Below are positions 14,030 to 23,672 of a DNA stretch of 64,000 bases, piece by piece (within the stretch, counting starts at the first letter, position 1; every line of letters begins with the position of its first letter). Under the pieces are notes generated by a model that saw only the letters and a program-made list of their open reading frames with translations, had not been told where the DNA came from and ran no database searches. The DNA lies in the NCBI GenBank assembly GCA_963729195.1, contig CAVSNF010000031.1, positions 1 to 64,000 of the forward strand. Reading direction: 5' to 3'. This stretch comes from CAVPTL01 sp963729195. GTDB taxonomy: Bacteria; Actinomycetota; Thermoleophilia; Gaiellales; JAICJC01. Position numbers and translations under genes: made by a program.

Positions 14030-15112
14030 GCGCCCTGGACGGCCTGCCCGATCAGCCCCGCGCCCGGGAGCTGCTCGAGTCGGTGCTGACGCGACCCGGC
14101 CATGCCTACCTCTTCGCCGGCCCGTCGGGCTCGGGCAAGCGCGTGTACGCCGAGGCCTTCGCCGCCGAGCTGCTCGCCACCGACCTGCACCGGGTGCAGA
14201 CCCGCACCCACCCCGACCTGTTCGTGCTCGAGCCCGAGGGCGCCGGCATCCTGATGGAGGACGCGCGCCGGATGCGCCGCGACCTGCATCTGCGCCCGTT
14301 CGAGGCGCGAGCGGCGCATCTACCTGATCCTGGACGCCCACCTGCTGCGCGACGACAGCGCCAACGCGCTGCTGAAGTCGCTCGAGGATCCGCCCGAGTA
14401 CGCCGTGTTTGTGCTCGTCTCCGACCACGTCCGGCGGATGCTTCCCACCATCCGCTCGCGGGTGGCGACGATCCCGTTTCGGCGGTTCACCCAGGCCCAG
14501 CTGGAGGCCGAGGTGGGCGACGCCCACGCCGCTCGGGCGGCGCTTGGGAGCCTCACCCGAGCGCGCGAGCTGGCGTCCGACCCCGAGGCGGCCGAGCGGC
14601 GCCTGCAGTACCGCCGGCTGGCGGCCGCGGGCGCGACCGATCCCAGCTTCGACCCCGCCGCGGCTGCCGCCACGGTGCTGGCCGCGGCGTCAGGGCGGGC
14701 CAAGCGCGAGTCGACGATGGTGGCCAAGCAGCTCACCACGCTGCTGCAGTCGATCGACGATCCCAAGCAGGAGCGGGCACTGCGAAAACGGTTCGAAGAG
14801 CGGGGTAAGCGCACGGCGCGCAGGGCGGAGTGGGACGAGTTGCGGCTTGCCGTGGACACGGTTGGGCTTTGGCATCGCGATCGCCTGGCAACGGCGGTTG
14901 GCGCGCCGGACACCGTGCTAGACTCGGAACCGGCTGGCGATGGGCCCGAGACGGGCGTTTTGAGCGGGGCGGCACCTGCGGCAGCTGCGCTCTCGGTCGT
15001 CTTGGACGTTCGCCGGTCACTCGAGCTCAACCTTCATCCGGGGCTCGCGCTGGAGGCGATGTTCCACCGTCTCAGCCTGGCCTCGGTCGATCATCTGGAG
15101 AACGGAAACTGA
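14026..15112 (+). CDS. holB: DNA polymerase III delta-prime subunit
   Basis: Clamp-loader subunit of the replicase. About 361 residues. The P-loop is FAGPSGSGKR near residue 24; RRIYLILDAHLLRDDSANAL and LLKSLEDPPEYAVFVL are the sensor and SRC-type regions. One break near 14311 needs one base removed, restoring FEAERRIYLI. The order tmk-holB-ricT is conserved in many Gram-positive bacteria, which supports the call. The stop overlaps the next start (TGATG). Confidence 0.9.
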
Positions 15113-15915
15113 TGATGACCAACGTCGTCGGCGTCGTATTTCAGCCGGGCGGCAAGGTCTACTCGTTCGACCCTGCCGGCCTCGAGCTGCGCTGGGACGA
15201 AAAGGTGATCTGCCAGACCGCCCGCGGCCGTGAACTGGGCCGGGTGGTGCAGCCCAACCACGAATCCGACCTGGAGGTTCCGACCCCGCTGAAGCGGGTG
15301 GTGCGGCGGGCGGATACCGCCGATCAGCAGCAGGTGCGGGAGAACGCGCTGGAGGCCAAGCGCTCGATCCGGGTCTTCCGTCAGCTCGCCCGCCAGCACA
15401 ATCTGCGCCTGAAGCCGATCTCGGCCGAGATGGTGTTCGACCAGAGCCGGATCGTGTTCAACTTCGCCTGCGAGGACAAGGTCGACACCTCGAATCTGCG
15501 CTCCGACCTCAGTTCGGCCCTGCATCGGCGCATCGAACTGCGCCAGGTCGGGCCCCGCGACCAGGGCCGGCTGTGCGGCGGCCACGGGCTGTGCGGGGGC
15601 AAGATGTGCTCCAGCCGCTACCCCTGTCACGAGCAGCCGATCACGCTGCGGATGGCCAAGGATCAGGAGCTGCCCATGAACCCTGGCCGCATCACAGGAT
15701 TGTGCGGCCGTCTACGCTGCTGCTTGGCGTTCGAACACCCTGTGTATCGATCGTTTCGAGATCGTGCGCCGGCAGTGGGCCGCCGGGTGATCACGCCGCA
15801 CGGCGACGGAGTCGTGCGAAGCTACGAAGTGCTGAACGATGCATGCATTGTGGATCTGGAGGGGAATACGACGGTGGAAGTCAAGTTGGATGAGTTGCAC
15901 GAGGTGGCCGGATGA
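15112..15915 (+). CDS. ricT: PSP1 domain protein, RicT/YaaT family
   Basis: 267 residues from ATG 15112 (a second ATG follows directly). The PSP1 domain carries the family cysteine cluster (CGGHGLCGGKMCSSRYPC near 165, then GLCGRLRCCLAFEH near 205). In Bacillus, RicT works with RicA and RicF in RNA maturation and binds iron-sulfur clusters; here the role is inferred by homology. The stop overlaps the next gene (ATGA). No frame break. Confidence 0.9.
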   Translation: MMTNVVGVVFQPGGKVYSFDPAGLELRWDEKVICQTARGRELGRVVQPNHESDLEVPTPLKRVVRRADTADQQQVRENALEAKRSIRVFRQLARQHNLRLKPISAEMVFDQSRIVFNFACEDKVDTSNLRSDLSSALHRRIELRQVGPRDQGRLCGGHGLCGGKMCSSRYPCHEQPITLRMAKDQELPMNPGRITGLCGRLRCCLAFEHPVYRSFRDRAPAVGRRVITPHGDGVVRSYEVLNDACIVDLEGNTTVEVKLDELHEVAG

Positions 15916-16994
15916 GTGATTTCGGATTCAGTGGACCGGGCGACGGCACCGCCGCGCTGGATGAGTTCACGGCGGCGTGGAAGGCCGAATGGCTGCGTCG
16001 CGGGTACGACTTCTCCGACGGCCCCGACCCGACGTCGGCCGTGGTGTTCCATTTCATCAACCCCGACAAGCCCAAGCCGTTTCGCCGGCGTCAGCGCTCC
16101 ACGTATGTGGTCGCGGTGCACCACCTGGACAGCCCGCCCGACGACGTGCTGCGAAACGAGTACCCGATTCTGGTGCGCGCGCTGGCAAACATCGCGATGC
16201 TGATCGTGCCGGGGGATGCCTGCTACTTCGTCACCCCCGAGCAGGGCAACTATTCGGTGCCCGATCCCGGCAACATGGACGAGTGGGTCAAGGCGCTGTT
16301 CGATCGGCTCGAGCCGCTGGCCACCTCGCGACTGGTGATCGACAACCGCTTCGACACCGACCTCGAGCCCGAGCTGTGGGACGGCGACGAGCTGACCGCG
16401 CAGCTGCACGAGGCCGGGCACCGGCTCGACAGCCTGGGACTGCTCCCGGCCCCGTTCCCGCTGGATCAGATCGTCGGCCCCGACGACCTGCGCTGGATCA
16501 AGCTGGCCTACGGCATCGGCGGCCTCTCCTACGGCAACATGTCGGTGCGCAAGGATGCCGAGCGGTTCTGGATGAGCGCCTCGGGCGTCGACAAGAGCGA
16601 TCTGCGCGAGATCGGCCGCGACGTGCTGCTGGTCAAGGACTACGACCGCGAGGCTCAGGCGATGGTGCTCTCGGTACCGCCCGGCGTCGAGCCGCGGCGG
16701 GTGTCGGTGGACGCCATCGAGCACTTCATGATCTATCGCGAGCACCCCACCGTGGGCGCGATCGTGCACGTGCACGCCTGGATCTCGGACGTCACCGCAA
16801 CAGAGTTCAACTATCCCTGCGGCACGCGTGAGCTGGCCACGGCGGTATCCGACATCATTCGCGAGGCTCCCGATCCCGGCCGCACCATCGTCGGGCTCAA
16901 GAACCACGGCCTCACCATCACCGGCCCGAGCCTGCAGGAGATCTTCGAGCGGATCGAGCCCGTGATCGAAGTCCAAGTCCCCATGAGTGCGTAG
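15912..16994 (+). CDS. Class II aldolase/adducin-family protein with N-terminal extension
   Basis: 360 residues. The C-terminal half is a class II aldolase fold: YGIGGLSYGNMSVR, the zinc-binding HVHAW near 290 and the third His in GLKNHGLTITG near 330. The first 190 residues form a separate region (with YVVAVHHLDSPPDDVLRNEY and IPGDACYF-like segments, as read IVPGDACYFVTPEQGN) that I do not recognise. The family includes sugar-phosphate aldolases and epimerases; the substrate is unknown. Co-transcription with tmk-holB-ricT is likely from the overlaps. Confidence 0.8.
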   Translation: MSDFGFSGPGDGTAALDEFTAAWKAEWLRRGYDFSDGPDPTSAVVFHFINPDKPKPFRRRQRSTYVVAVHHLDSPPDDVLRNEYPILVRALANIAMLIVPGDACYFVTPEQGNYSVPDPGNMDEWVKALFDRLEPLATSRLVIDNRFDTDLEPELWDGDELTAQLHEAGHRLDSLGLLPAPFPLDQIVGPDDLRWIKLAYGIGGLSYGNMSVRKDAERFWMSASGVDKSDLREIGRDVLLVKDYDREAQAMVLSVPPGVEPRRVSVDAIEHFMIYREHPTVGAIVHVHAWISDVTATEFNYPCGTRELATAVSDIIREAPDPGRTIVGLKNHGLTITGPSLQEIFERIEPVIEVQVPMSA

Positions 16995-17026
16995 TGAATA
17001 AACGGTGCCAGGCACCTTTTATTCAC
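16994..17026. repeat. Dispersed palindrome, copy 1 (one mismatch)
   Basis: Arms GTGAATAAAC-GGTGCC and GGCACC-TTTTATTCAC around a single A; one C/T mismatch. It begins at the last base of the aldolase stop codon and precedes a plus-strand transporter, so it is not at a convergent junction. Confidence 0.9.
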
Positions 17027-17047
17027 ACCGGTGGCTAGCATCCTGAA

Positions 17048-18319
17048 ATGAGCACGCTGGCCGTCCGCATCCGCCCGCACTATCCGTGGGTGGTGGTGGC
17101 GGCCACGTTCGTGGTGCTGGTGACCGCCGCCGGCTTCCGCGCCACCACCGGCGTGCTGCTGCTGCCGCTGGAGGACACCTTCGGGTGGTCGTCGGCGCTG
17201 ATCGGCGGCGCGGTCGCCCTCAACCTGCTTGGTGTACGGCCTGGGCGCGCCGTTTGCCGCCGCGGTGATCGAGCGCTTCGGCGTGCGCCGGGTGTGTGCG
17301 GCGGCGCTGATCATGGTCGCGATCGGCTCGGCGCTGACCACGGTCATGACCCAGCCGTGGCAGCTGTACGTGCTGTGGGGCCTGGTGATCGGATCCAGCA
17401 CCGGCGCGGTGGCCGTGCCGCTGGCAGCGATCACCGCCAATCGCTGGTTCGAGCGCCGCCGAGGTCTCGTCACCGGCATGCTGACCGCCTCGAACGCCAG
17501 CGGCCAGCTGATCTTCCTGCCCGCGCTGGCCGCTGATCGTCACCAGCTACGGCTGGCGCTGGGCGGCCGGCACGGTGGCGATCGTGGCCGTGCTGCTGGT
17601 CGCGCCGATCGCGCTGATCTTCCTGCGCTCGTATCCCGCCGACATGGGCCTCGCGCCCTACGGCGGCGAGTTCATCGAGCCGCCCCCGCCGACCCAGAAT
17701 CCGGTGCGAAATGCGTTCTCGGCGCCTGCGCGAGGCCTCCCACGTGCGCGACTTCTGGCTGCTGGCCGGCGCCTTCTTCATCTGCGGCGCGACCACCAAC
17801 GGGCTGATCGGCACCCATCTGATCGCCGCCTGCTCGGATCACGGGCTGAGCGAGGTCAAGGGCGCGTGGCTGCTGGCGGTGATCGGCATCTTCGACATCG
17901 CCGGCACGATCGGCTCGGGGTATCTCACCGACCGCTACGACCCGCGGGTGCTGCTGTTCGGCTACTACGGCCTGCGCGGCCTGTCGCTGCTCGGCCTCAA
18001 CGCCGCGCTGGCCCACGCCGGCGTGCCGCTGGTTGCCTTCGTGGTGTTCTACGGCCTCGACTGGGTGGCGACGGTGCCGCCCACCGTGGCGCTCTGCCGC
18101 GACATCTTCGGGCGCGAGCGGATGGGAGTGGTGTTTGCGTGGGTGTTTGCCTGCCACCAGTTCGGCGCGGCGTTCGCCGCCTGGGGCGCGGGCGCCAGCC
18201 GCACCTGGCTGCACTCCTACGAGCCGGCCTTCCTGATCGCCGGCGGTCTGGGAGTGGCGGCGGCCTGCATGAGCCTGGTGGTCGGCCGGCGGGTGCTGAT
18301 CCGCCCAGCGCGGGCCTAG
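17048..18319 (+). CDS. MFS transporter
   Basis: About 422 residues with the two six-helix halves of the major facilitator superfamily, most like monocarboxylate or oxalate/formate-type carriers. The N-terminus VVVAATFVVLVTAAGFRAT is helix 1; the loop after helix 2 has ERFGVRRV; VALCRDIFGRERMGVVFAWV lies in the second half. Three breaks (near 17231, 17533 and 17725) each need one base removed, giving LLVYGLGAPF and LIVTSYGWRWA. Substrate unknown. Confidence 0.82.
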
Positions 18320-18322
18320 CAA

Positions 18323-19316
18323 TCAGTGGCGGTGGTAGCCGTCGGCCTTCAGCCAGGCGGCGGTATCGAGGATCGTCTCGTCCATTGGCCGGGTCGTGAA
18401 TCCGAGCTGTTCGCGGGCCTTGGCGGCGGTGTAGAACCACCACCGTGCGCTCGAGCGCAGCTCGTCGGCGTCAAGCGGGAGTGGCAGCCGAAGCGCGGTG
18501 CCCGCACGCACCGCCGGCATCAGCATGCCGAGCGACATGTGCACCTGGCGCCGGCGCTTGTGGCACACCCGGCCCACCCGGGCGAAGAAGTCGGCGTGGG
18601 AGAGGTTGCCCTCGTCGCTGGTGAGGATGTATCGCTCGCCCGGCCTTTCCGTGCTCCTCGACCAGCAGCTGGCCGACAGCCACGTCGCGGCAATCGACGT
18701 AGCTCAGCCCGCCTGGGAGAGTGAATCGCAGGCGGCCGCGCAGGTACTCCTCGATCGGCCATGACGACACGCGGTTGACGTCGCCCGGCCCGATCAGGAA
18801 TCCGGGGTTGGTGATGACCACGTTGAGGCCGGCCTCGGCCGCCTTGATCGCCTCCAGCTCGCCGTGGGCCTTGCTCCGGGCATACAGGAAATCGGGCCGC
18901 CCATCATCCCCGTCGATCATGAAGGCGCCCTCGTCGCGCGGATGCTTGGGGCTCGCCGCCGGGCCCATCGCGCCCACGCTCGACGTGAACACCACCCGCT
19001 CGAGATTGGCCCGCATCGCGGCGGTCAGGACGTTGCGGGCACCGACCACGTTGACCTCATGCAGCCGCTGCTCGTCGCGGGCGCGGTGGCCGACCACGCC
19101 GGCCATGTGAAAGACCGTGTGCACACCCTCCAGCGCCGCCGGCAGCGTCGACTGCTCGGTCACGTCTCCCCGCACGATCTCGACGCCGAGACCCTCGAGC
19201 CGCGCGGCCGCCGCGTCGGAGCGCACCAGCGCCCGCACCTGCCGGTCGCGTGCCCGCAGCTCGCGCACCGTTTCGAGCCCGAGGTAGCCGCTGGCGCCGG
19301 TGACGAGGGTGAGCAT
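18323..19316 (-). CDS. NAD(P)-dependent extended SDR / epimerase-like protein
   Basis: About 330 residues from ATG 19316. The cofactor motif TGASGYLG is at residues 6-13, TSSVGAMGP is the catalytic Ser region, and YARSK is Tyr-x3-Lys. It resembles the dihydroflavonol-reductase/3-beta-HSD type, which acts on varied hydroxy/keto substrates. One break near 18642 needs one base removed, restoring GRAGERYILTSDEGNL, a conserved family segment. It is convergent with the transporter, three bases apart. Confidence 0.82.
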
Positions 19317-19362
19317 CGCCGGAGCCTACAGATCACGGCCGCCATCGGTACTCTCCCCGGAG

Positions 19363-20421
19363 ATGGAGCTGGGTCTCTACACCTTTGCCGAGCGCACCCC
19401 CGACCCGCACACCGGCCGGTCGGTGAGTGCTGCCGAGCGACTCAACGATGTGATCGAAGAGGCCGAGCTGGCCGACCAGCTGGGGCTCGACGTGTTCGGC
19501 GTCGGCGAGCATCACCGCCCCGAGTTCGTGGTGTCGGCGCCGACGGTGGTGCTGGCAGCGATCGCAGCGCGCACCAAGCGGATCAAGCTGACCAGCGCTG
19601 TCACGGTGCTCAGCTCCGACGACCCGGTGCGGGTGTACGAGCAGTTTGCGACGCTCGATCTGCTCTCCGGTGGGCGGGCCGAGATCATGGCCGGGCGCGG
19701 GTCGTTCATCGAGTCGTTCCCGCTGTTCGGCTACAACCTGGACGACTACGACGACCTCTTCGCCGAGAAGCTCGACCTGCTTGCTGGCCCTGCGCCAGAA
19801 CGAGCGGATCACCTGGTCGGGCGTGCACCGCCCGCCGCTCGACGACCTCGGAGTCTTCCCCCAGCCCGAGCGGCCGATCCCGGTCTGGATCGCCGTGGGC
19901 GGGACACCCTGCCTCGGTGGTGCGGGCGGGCACGCTGGGGCTGCCGATGGCGCTTGCGATCATCGGCGGGCTGCCCGAGCGGTTCGCGCCCATGGCCGAG
20001 CTGCACCGGCGAGCGGCGGAGGAGGCCGGCCACGCCCAAGCTCGAGCTCAGCATCAACTCCCACGGCTTCATCTCCGACACCCCCGAGGAGGCCATCGAC
20101 GACTCGTTCGCATCGGTGGCATCGGTGATGGACAAGATCGGACGCGAGCGTGGCTGGCCGCCGATGACCCGCGAGCAGTACGAGGCCTCGGCCACCCTGC
20201 GCGGCGCCAACTTCCTGGGCAACCCCGCGCAGGTGACCGACAAGATCCTGTTCCAGCACGAGATCTTCGGCCACGACCGGTTCATGCTGCAGCTCACGGT
20301 CGGATCGATGCCCCACGACAAGGTGATGCACGCGATCGAGCTGTACGCCACGGAGGTGGCTCCGGCGGTTCGCGCCGAGCTGGCCCGTCGCGGGTATTCT
20401 CCGGCCGAAGCGCCGACGTAG
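19363..20421 (+). CDS. Luciferase-like flavin/F420-dependent oxidoreductase
   Basis: About 351 residues starting MELGLYTFAERTPDP. The TIM-barrel signatures are present: DVFGVGEHHRPEFVVSAP, IKLTSAVTVLSSDDPVRVYEQ and GRAEIMAGRGSF. Three breaks (near 19790, 19911 and 20029) each need one base removed, giving LLLALRQNERITWSG, GGTPASVVRAG and a clean join to SINSHGF. The substrate is unknown; the family includes F420- and FMN-dependent monooxygenases and reductases. The stop TAG (20419-20421) lies inside the 5' end of the tRNA gene. Confidence 0.83.
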   Translation: MELGLYTFAERTPDPHTGRSVSAAERLNDVIEEAELADQLGLDVFGVGEHHRPEFVVSAPTVVLAAIAARTKRIKLTSAVTVLSSDDPVRVYEQFATLDLLSGGRAEIMAGRGSFIESFPLFGYNLDDYDDLFAEKLDLLAGPAPERADHLVGRAPPAARRPRSLPPARAADPGLDRRGRDTLPRWCGRARWGCRWRLRSSAGCPSGSRPWPSCTGERRRRPATPKLELSINSHGFISDTPEEAIDDSFASVASVMDKIGRERGWPPMTREQYEASATLRGANFLGNPAQVTDKILFQHEIFGHDRFMLQLTVGSMPHDKVMHAIELYATEVAPAVRAELARRGYSPAEAPT

Positions 20422-20484
20422 CTCAGTTGGTAGAGCACATCACTCGTAATGATGGGGTCCGGGGTTCGACTCCCCGCGTCGGCT
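20412..20484 (+). tRNA. tRNA-Thr, anticodon CGT
   Basis: A complete cloverleaf: acceptor GCCGACG/CGTCGGC with discriminator T, D-arm GCTC/GAGC, anticodon arm CATCA-CTCGTAA-TGATG (anticodon CGT, reads ACG threonine), five-base variable loop and T-arm CGGGG-TTCGACT-CCCCG. No CCA is encoded. A run of T follows at once (20484-20488). The first ten bases overlap the end of the upstream reading frame. Confidence 0.96.
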
Positions 20485-20632
20485 TTTTCTGATCTCGATG
20501 TGTACCAGTCCGTCGAAACCGTGGTGTGGGCGCCCAGTGAGCGCAGTTCGCGGCCGACGGGGTTGATCCCACAGCGGTCAGGTGTACAGTTTATCGGTGG
20601 GTAGGGGTTCCGATGCTGCTGGGGGGCGTGTG

Positions 20633-22021
20633 ATGCGTAGATGGTTTGGCGTGCCGGTTTTGGTGCTGGGCGTGGTCGGGGTCGCGTCCGTCGCGCCGGC
20701 TTCGGCGGCGGTTGTGGCCGACTGGGAGATGAACGAGGGGCCGGGTGCCCAGACGATGGTCGACAGTGGTCCGAATCACCTCAATGGTGCGATCGGATCA
20801 GGCTTGACCAGCGGGGTATCGGCCAACGGCGCGGTGGCGTATCGGTGGGCGTTCGTGAGTCCCACAGATCCGCCGATCAAGCCCGAGCGGTTGGTGCAGG
20901 TCGCCAATGACCCGAAGCTGAACCCCGGGGCCGGGGACTATGCGGTGACGGTCCGGTACCGCACGACCCAGCATTTCGGAAACATCGTGCAGAAGGGGCA
21001 GGCCGGATCGACCACAGGGTATTGGAAGGTCGAAAACCCGAATGGCCAGATCAAGTGCACGTTCCGCGGCCTGGTCAATGCCACCCTCAGACGTAAGGCC
21101 GTGCAGTCCCCAACCGTGTTGAGCGACGGGAACTGGCACATCGTCACCTGCACCCGCAGCGGGAACAGCATCTCGCTCACAGTCGACGGCGATGTCGTGG
21201 CCACTGCGTCGGGCAACACCGGCACGATCTCAAACACGCGGCCAATCACGATCGGTGGCAAACTCGACTGCGACCAGATCACCACCACCTGTGACTATTA
21301 CACCGGCGACATCGACTACATCCACATCGACAGTTCTGCTACCCAAACCGATGTCACCGACCCGACCGTCACCCAGGCACCGAAGATGATCGTGGCGCTT
21401 GGGGCGACGCTGGCGGCCAAGGCGGTACCCACGCACGTCGGGTTTGCAGCCACCGATGCCGGCGGCATCTGCTCGTACTCGCTGCAGCAGAGCGTGGCAG
21501 GGGAGCCGTATCAGGCGGTCAAGCTGGCCACGCCGCTGACGCTGTACGGCGCCCCTCAGATAACGCCCGGAGCGGCTACCCACCAGTTCCAGGTGGCGGC
21601 GACCGACTGCGCCGGCAACCAATCGAGTTACGCTCGCGGCCCCTCATCGGTGCTGTCTGCCTACCAGAACGGCAGCGCGTCGGTCCATTACGCCGGCAAG
21701 TGGAGCACGTCCAACGTCTCCGGCACCTACGGCGGAAGTATCCGCTCGACCTCCGCCGCAAATGCGTCGGCGAGCCTCACGTTCTCCGGTCGCGAGGTCA
21801 CCTGGGTGGCATCCAAGGCGGCCAATCGCGGCGTTGCCAAGGTGCTGATCGACGGTCAGCAGGTGGCGACGGTCAATACGTACGCAAAGACGACGGTGCG
21901 GCGGCGGGTGGTGTTCACGCGGTCGTTCGCCACTGGCGGCACACACACCATCAAGGTGGTGTGTTCGGGTACCAAGAACCACCCGCTAATCGACGTGGAC
22001 GCGTTCCTGGTCGTCAAGTAG
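20633..22021 (+). CDS. Secreted LamG/concanavalin-like protein
   Basis: 462 residues. I chose ATG 20633, which follows a GGGGGG-rich ribosome site and starts directly at a signal peptide (MRRWFGVPVLVLGVVGVASV, cleavage after APASA). Residues about 30-230 form a LamG-type jelly roll (VADWEMNEGPGAQTMVDSGP, GNWHIVTCTRSGNSISLTVD, YTGDIDYIHID). A middle section resembles an Ig or FN3-like module with paired cysteines, and the C-terminal 120 residues (GTYGGSIRSTSAANASASLT onward) look like a galactose-binding-type domain. It is probably extracellular and carbohydrate-binding. The frame is intact. Confidence 0.75.
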   Translation: MRRWFGVPVLVLGVVGVASVAPASAAVVADWEMNEGPGAQTMVDSGPNHLNGAIGSGLTSGVSANGAVAYRWAFVSPTDPPIKPERLVQVANDPKLNPGAGDYAVTVRYRTTQHFGNIVQKGQAGSTTGYWKVENPNGQIKCTFRGLVNATLRRKAVQSPTVLSDGNWHIVTCTRSGNSISLTVDGDVVATASGNTGTISNTRPITIGGKLDCDQITTTCDYYTGDIDYIHIDSSATQTDVTDPTVTQAPKMIVALGATLAAKAVPTHVGFAATDAGGICSYSLQQSVAGEPYQAVKLATPLTLYGAPQITPGAATHQFQVAATDCAGNQSSYARGPSSVLSAYQNGSASVHYAGKWSTSNVSGTYGGSIRSTSAANASASLTFSGREVTWVASKAANRGVAKVLIDGQQVATVNTYAKTTVRRRVVFTRSFATGGTHTIKVVCSGTKNHPLIDVDAFLVVK

Positions 22022-22062
22022 CGACCGCGGGGGTCGCCGCATCGGCAAACTACCCTACTTCG

Positions 22063-22986
22063 ATGGCCGATTTCGCCATCTCCATCCCGCAGTTTGCGCT
22101 CGACGGCACGTTTGACCCCGCACGGTTTCGAGGGCATCTGGAGCGGGCCGAAGCGCTCGGGTTCGAGAGCGCCTGGACGCAGGAGCACACCTTCGGTTCG
22201 GCGCCGGTTTTGAGCTCGATCGAGACGATGACCTTCGCCGCCGCTTGCACCACCAGCATCCGCCTGGGCTGCGCCGTGTTCGTGAGCCCCGCGCGCAATC
22301 CCGTGCAGCTGGCCAAGTCGGTCAGCTCGCTCGACCAGCTCAGTCGCGGACGAATCGAGATCGGCCTGGGGGTGGGCGGCGGCAAGGGCCTCGGCGCGTT
22401 CGACGCCTCACCGGATACGCGCGCTGCGCGCCTGACCGAGGGCCTGCGGCTGATGCAGGCGCTGTGGACGCAGCCGGAGATCACCTTTGACGGCCGATTC
22501 TGGCAGCTGGACGGCGTCTCCATGGAACCCAAGCCGTTCCAGAAGCCGCACCCGCCGGTGTGGATCGGGGGCAGCCACGAGAATGCACTTCGGCGCTCCG
22601 TCCGCATCGGCCGCGGCTTCTTCGGAGCGGGCAGCCGCACCACCGAGGTGTTCGCCGAGCAGGTGCAGACCATTCGCGCCGAGCTGGTCGCGCGCGACCG
22701 CGACCCGGCGTCCTTCCCCATCGCCAAGCGCGTCTACATCGCCGTGGAGGACGACGCTGCGGTGGCTCGGCGGCGGATGGCCGCAGTGCTCGAGCACCTC
22801 TACGGCACCACAGGTCTGGAGGCGGTGGCGGTGGCCGGCCAGCCCGACGCCTGCATCCAGGGGGTGGCCGAGGTGATGGAGGCCGGTGCCGGGCGGATCC
22901 TGCTCAACCCGCTGTACGACGATGCCGAGCAGATGGAGCGCCTGGCCGCCGAGGTGGTTCCGGCGCTCACGGGATCGGCCCGGTGA
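22063..22986 (+). CDS. Luciferase-like flavin/F420-dependent oxidoreductase
   Basis: 307 residues from ATG 22063 (MADFAISIPQFALDGTFD). TIM-barrel motifs: GFESAWTQEHTFGSAPVL, TSIRLGCAVFVSPARNPVQL and the GGGKGLGAFDAS loop; PHPPVWIGGSHENALRRSVR is the typical late barrel motif. No frame break. It overlaps the next gene by GTGA. Substrate unknown. Confidence 0.85.
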   Translation: MADFAISIPQFALDGTFDPARFRGHLERAEALGFESAWTQEHTFGSAPVLSSIETMTFAAACTTSIRLGCAVFVSPARNPVQLAKSVSSLDQLSRGRIEIGLGVGGGKGLGAFDASPDTRAARLTEGLRLMQALWTQPEITFDGRFWQLDGVSMEPKPFQKPHPPVWIGGSHENALRRSVRIGRGFFGAGSRTTEVFAEQVQTIRAELVARDRDPASFPIAKRVYIAVEDDAAVARRRMAAVLEHLYGTTGLEAVAVAGQPDACIQGVAEVMEAGAGRILLNPLYDDAEQMERLAAEVVPALTGSAR

Positions 22987-23246
22987 AGTACATGGTGATC
23001 GAGCGCTACACGCACGGGGCGGAACTCGTGTACGAGCGCTTCCGCCGCGAAGGCAGGATGCTCCCCGCCGGCCTGACGTTCATCGAGAGCTGGGTGGACG
23101 AGAGCCTTGGCACCTGTTACCAGGTGATGGAGACTGACGATCGCGCGCTGCTCGACAGCTGGACCACGCGCTGGAGCGATCTGGTGGAGTTCGAGATCGT
23201 GGCGGTGATTTCGTCGGCGGAGGCAGCAGCCCGGGCGTCGGGTTAG
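22983..23246 (+). CDS. Small DUF3303-like protein
   Basis: 87 residues from GTG 22983. The sequence MVIERYTHGAELVYERFR, followed by LPAGLTFIESWVDESLGTCY, fits small ferredoxin-like-fold proteins annotated as DUF3303. Function unknown. Translationally coupled to the upstream oxidoreductase. Its TAG stop overlaps the stop of the convergent YrdB-like gene. Confidence 0.65.
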   Translation: MKYMVIERYTHGAELVYERFRREGRMLPAGLTFIESWVDESLGTCYQVMETDDRALLDSWTTRWSDLVEFEIVAVISSAEAAARASG

Positions 23247-23608
23247 GGCCCCATCCCGAGCGTAGAAGCCCGGTCCTGGCCCCACACCCAGCTCAAGAGC
23301 CGGTTGATCACGCACACCGCCGCGAAGCCGATTGCGAGGTCGTGCCGACCGGCGGCGTAGAGCGCCACCGCGGCCACGCCTGCCATCACGATCTCGAAGC
23401 CGAGGTGCGCCGGGGCCGAGAGCTTGACGGCCGCCTTGGGAGACCCGAACAGGCCCCACAGCGCGATCCACGCGGTGGGAGCGGCGATCACCATCAGCCA
23501 TCGCCACAGGCCGCCGTGCGTGTGCCAGCCCCAGTAGCCCACGGCGAAGATCGCGCACACCTCGAGCACGAACCGCAAGGTCAGGTTTGCGGCCTTCAGC
23601 GCCGCCAT
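23243..23608 (-). CDS. YrdB-like (DUF2568) membrane protein
   Basis: 121 residues from ATG 23608 with a GGGGAGG ribosome site; an upstream in-frame ATG at 23632 is less likely. Four hydrophobic segments are seen (LRFVLEVCAIFAVGYWGWH, WLMVIAAPTAWIALWGLFG, LGFEIVMAGVAAVALYAAG, LAIGFAAVCVINRLL), with the conserved P-x-W-x-x-x-WG-F-GSP motif of this family. Function unknown. Confidence 0.75.
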   Translation of the reverse strand: MAALKAANLTLRFVLEVCAIFAVGYWGWHTHGGLWRWLMVIAAPTAWIALWGLFGSPKAAVKLSAPAHLGFEIVMAGVAAVALYAAGRHDLAIGFAAVCVINRLLSWVWGQDRASTLGMGP

Positions 23609-23672
23609 CAGCGGGCCTCCCCGGCTGCGCATCGCGTCATGACGGCGATCCTACAGACGCTACGCTCGAACA

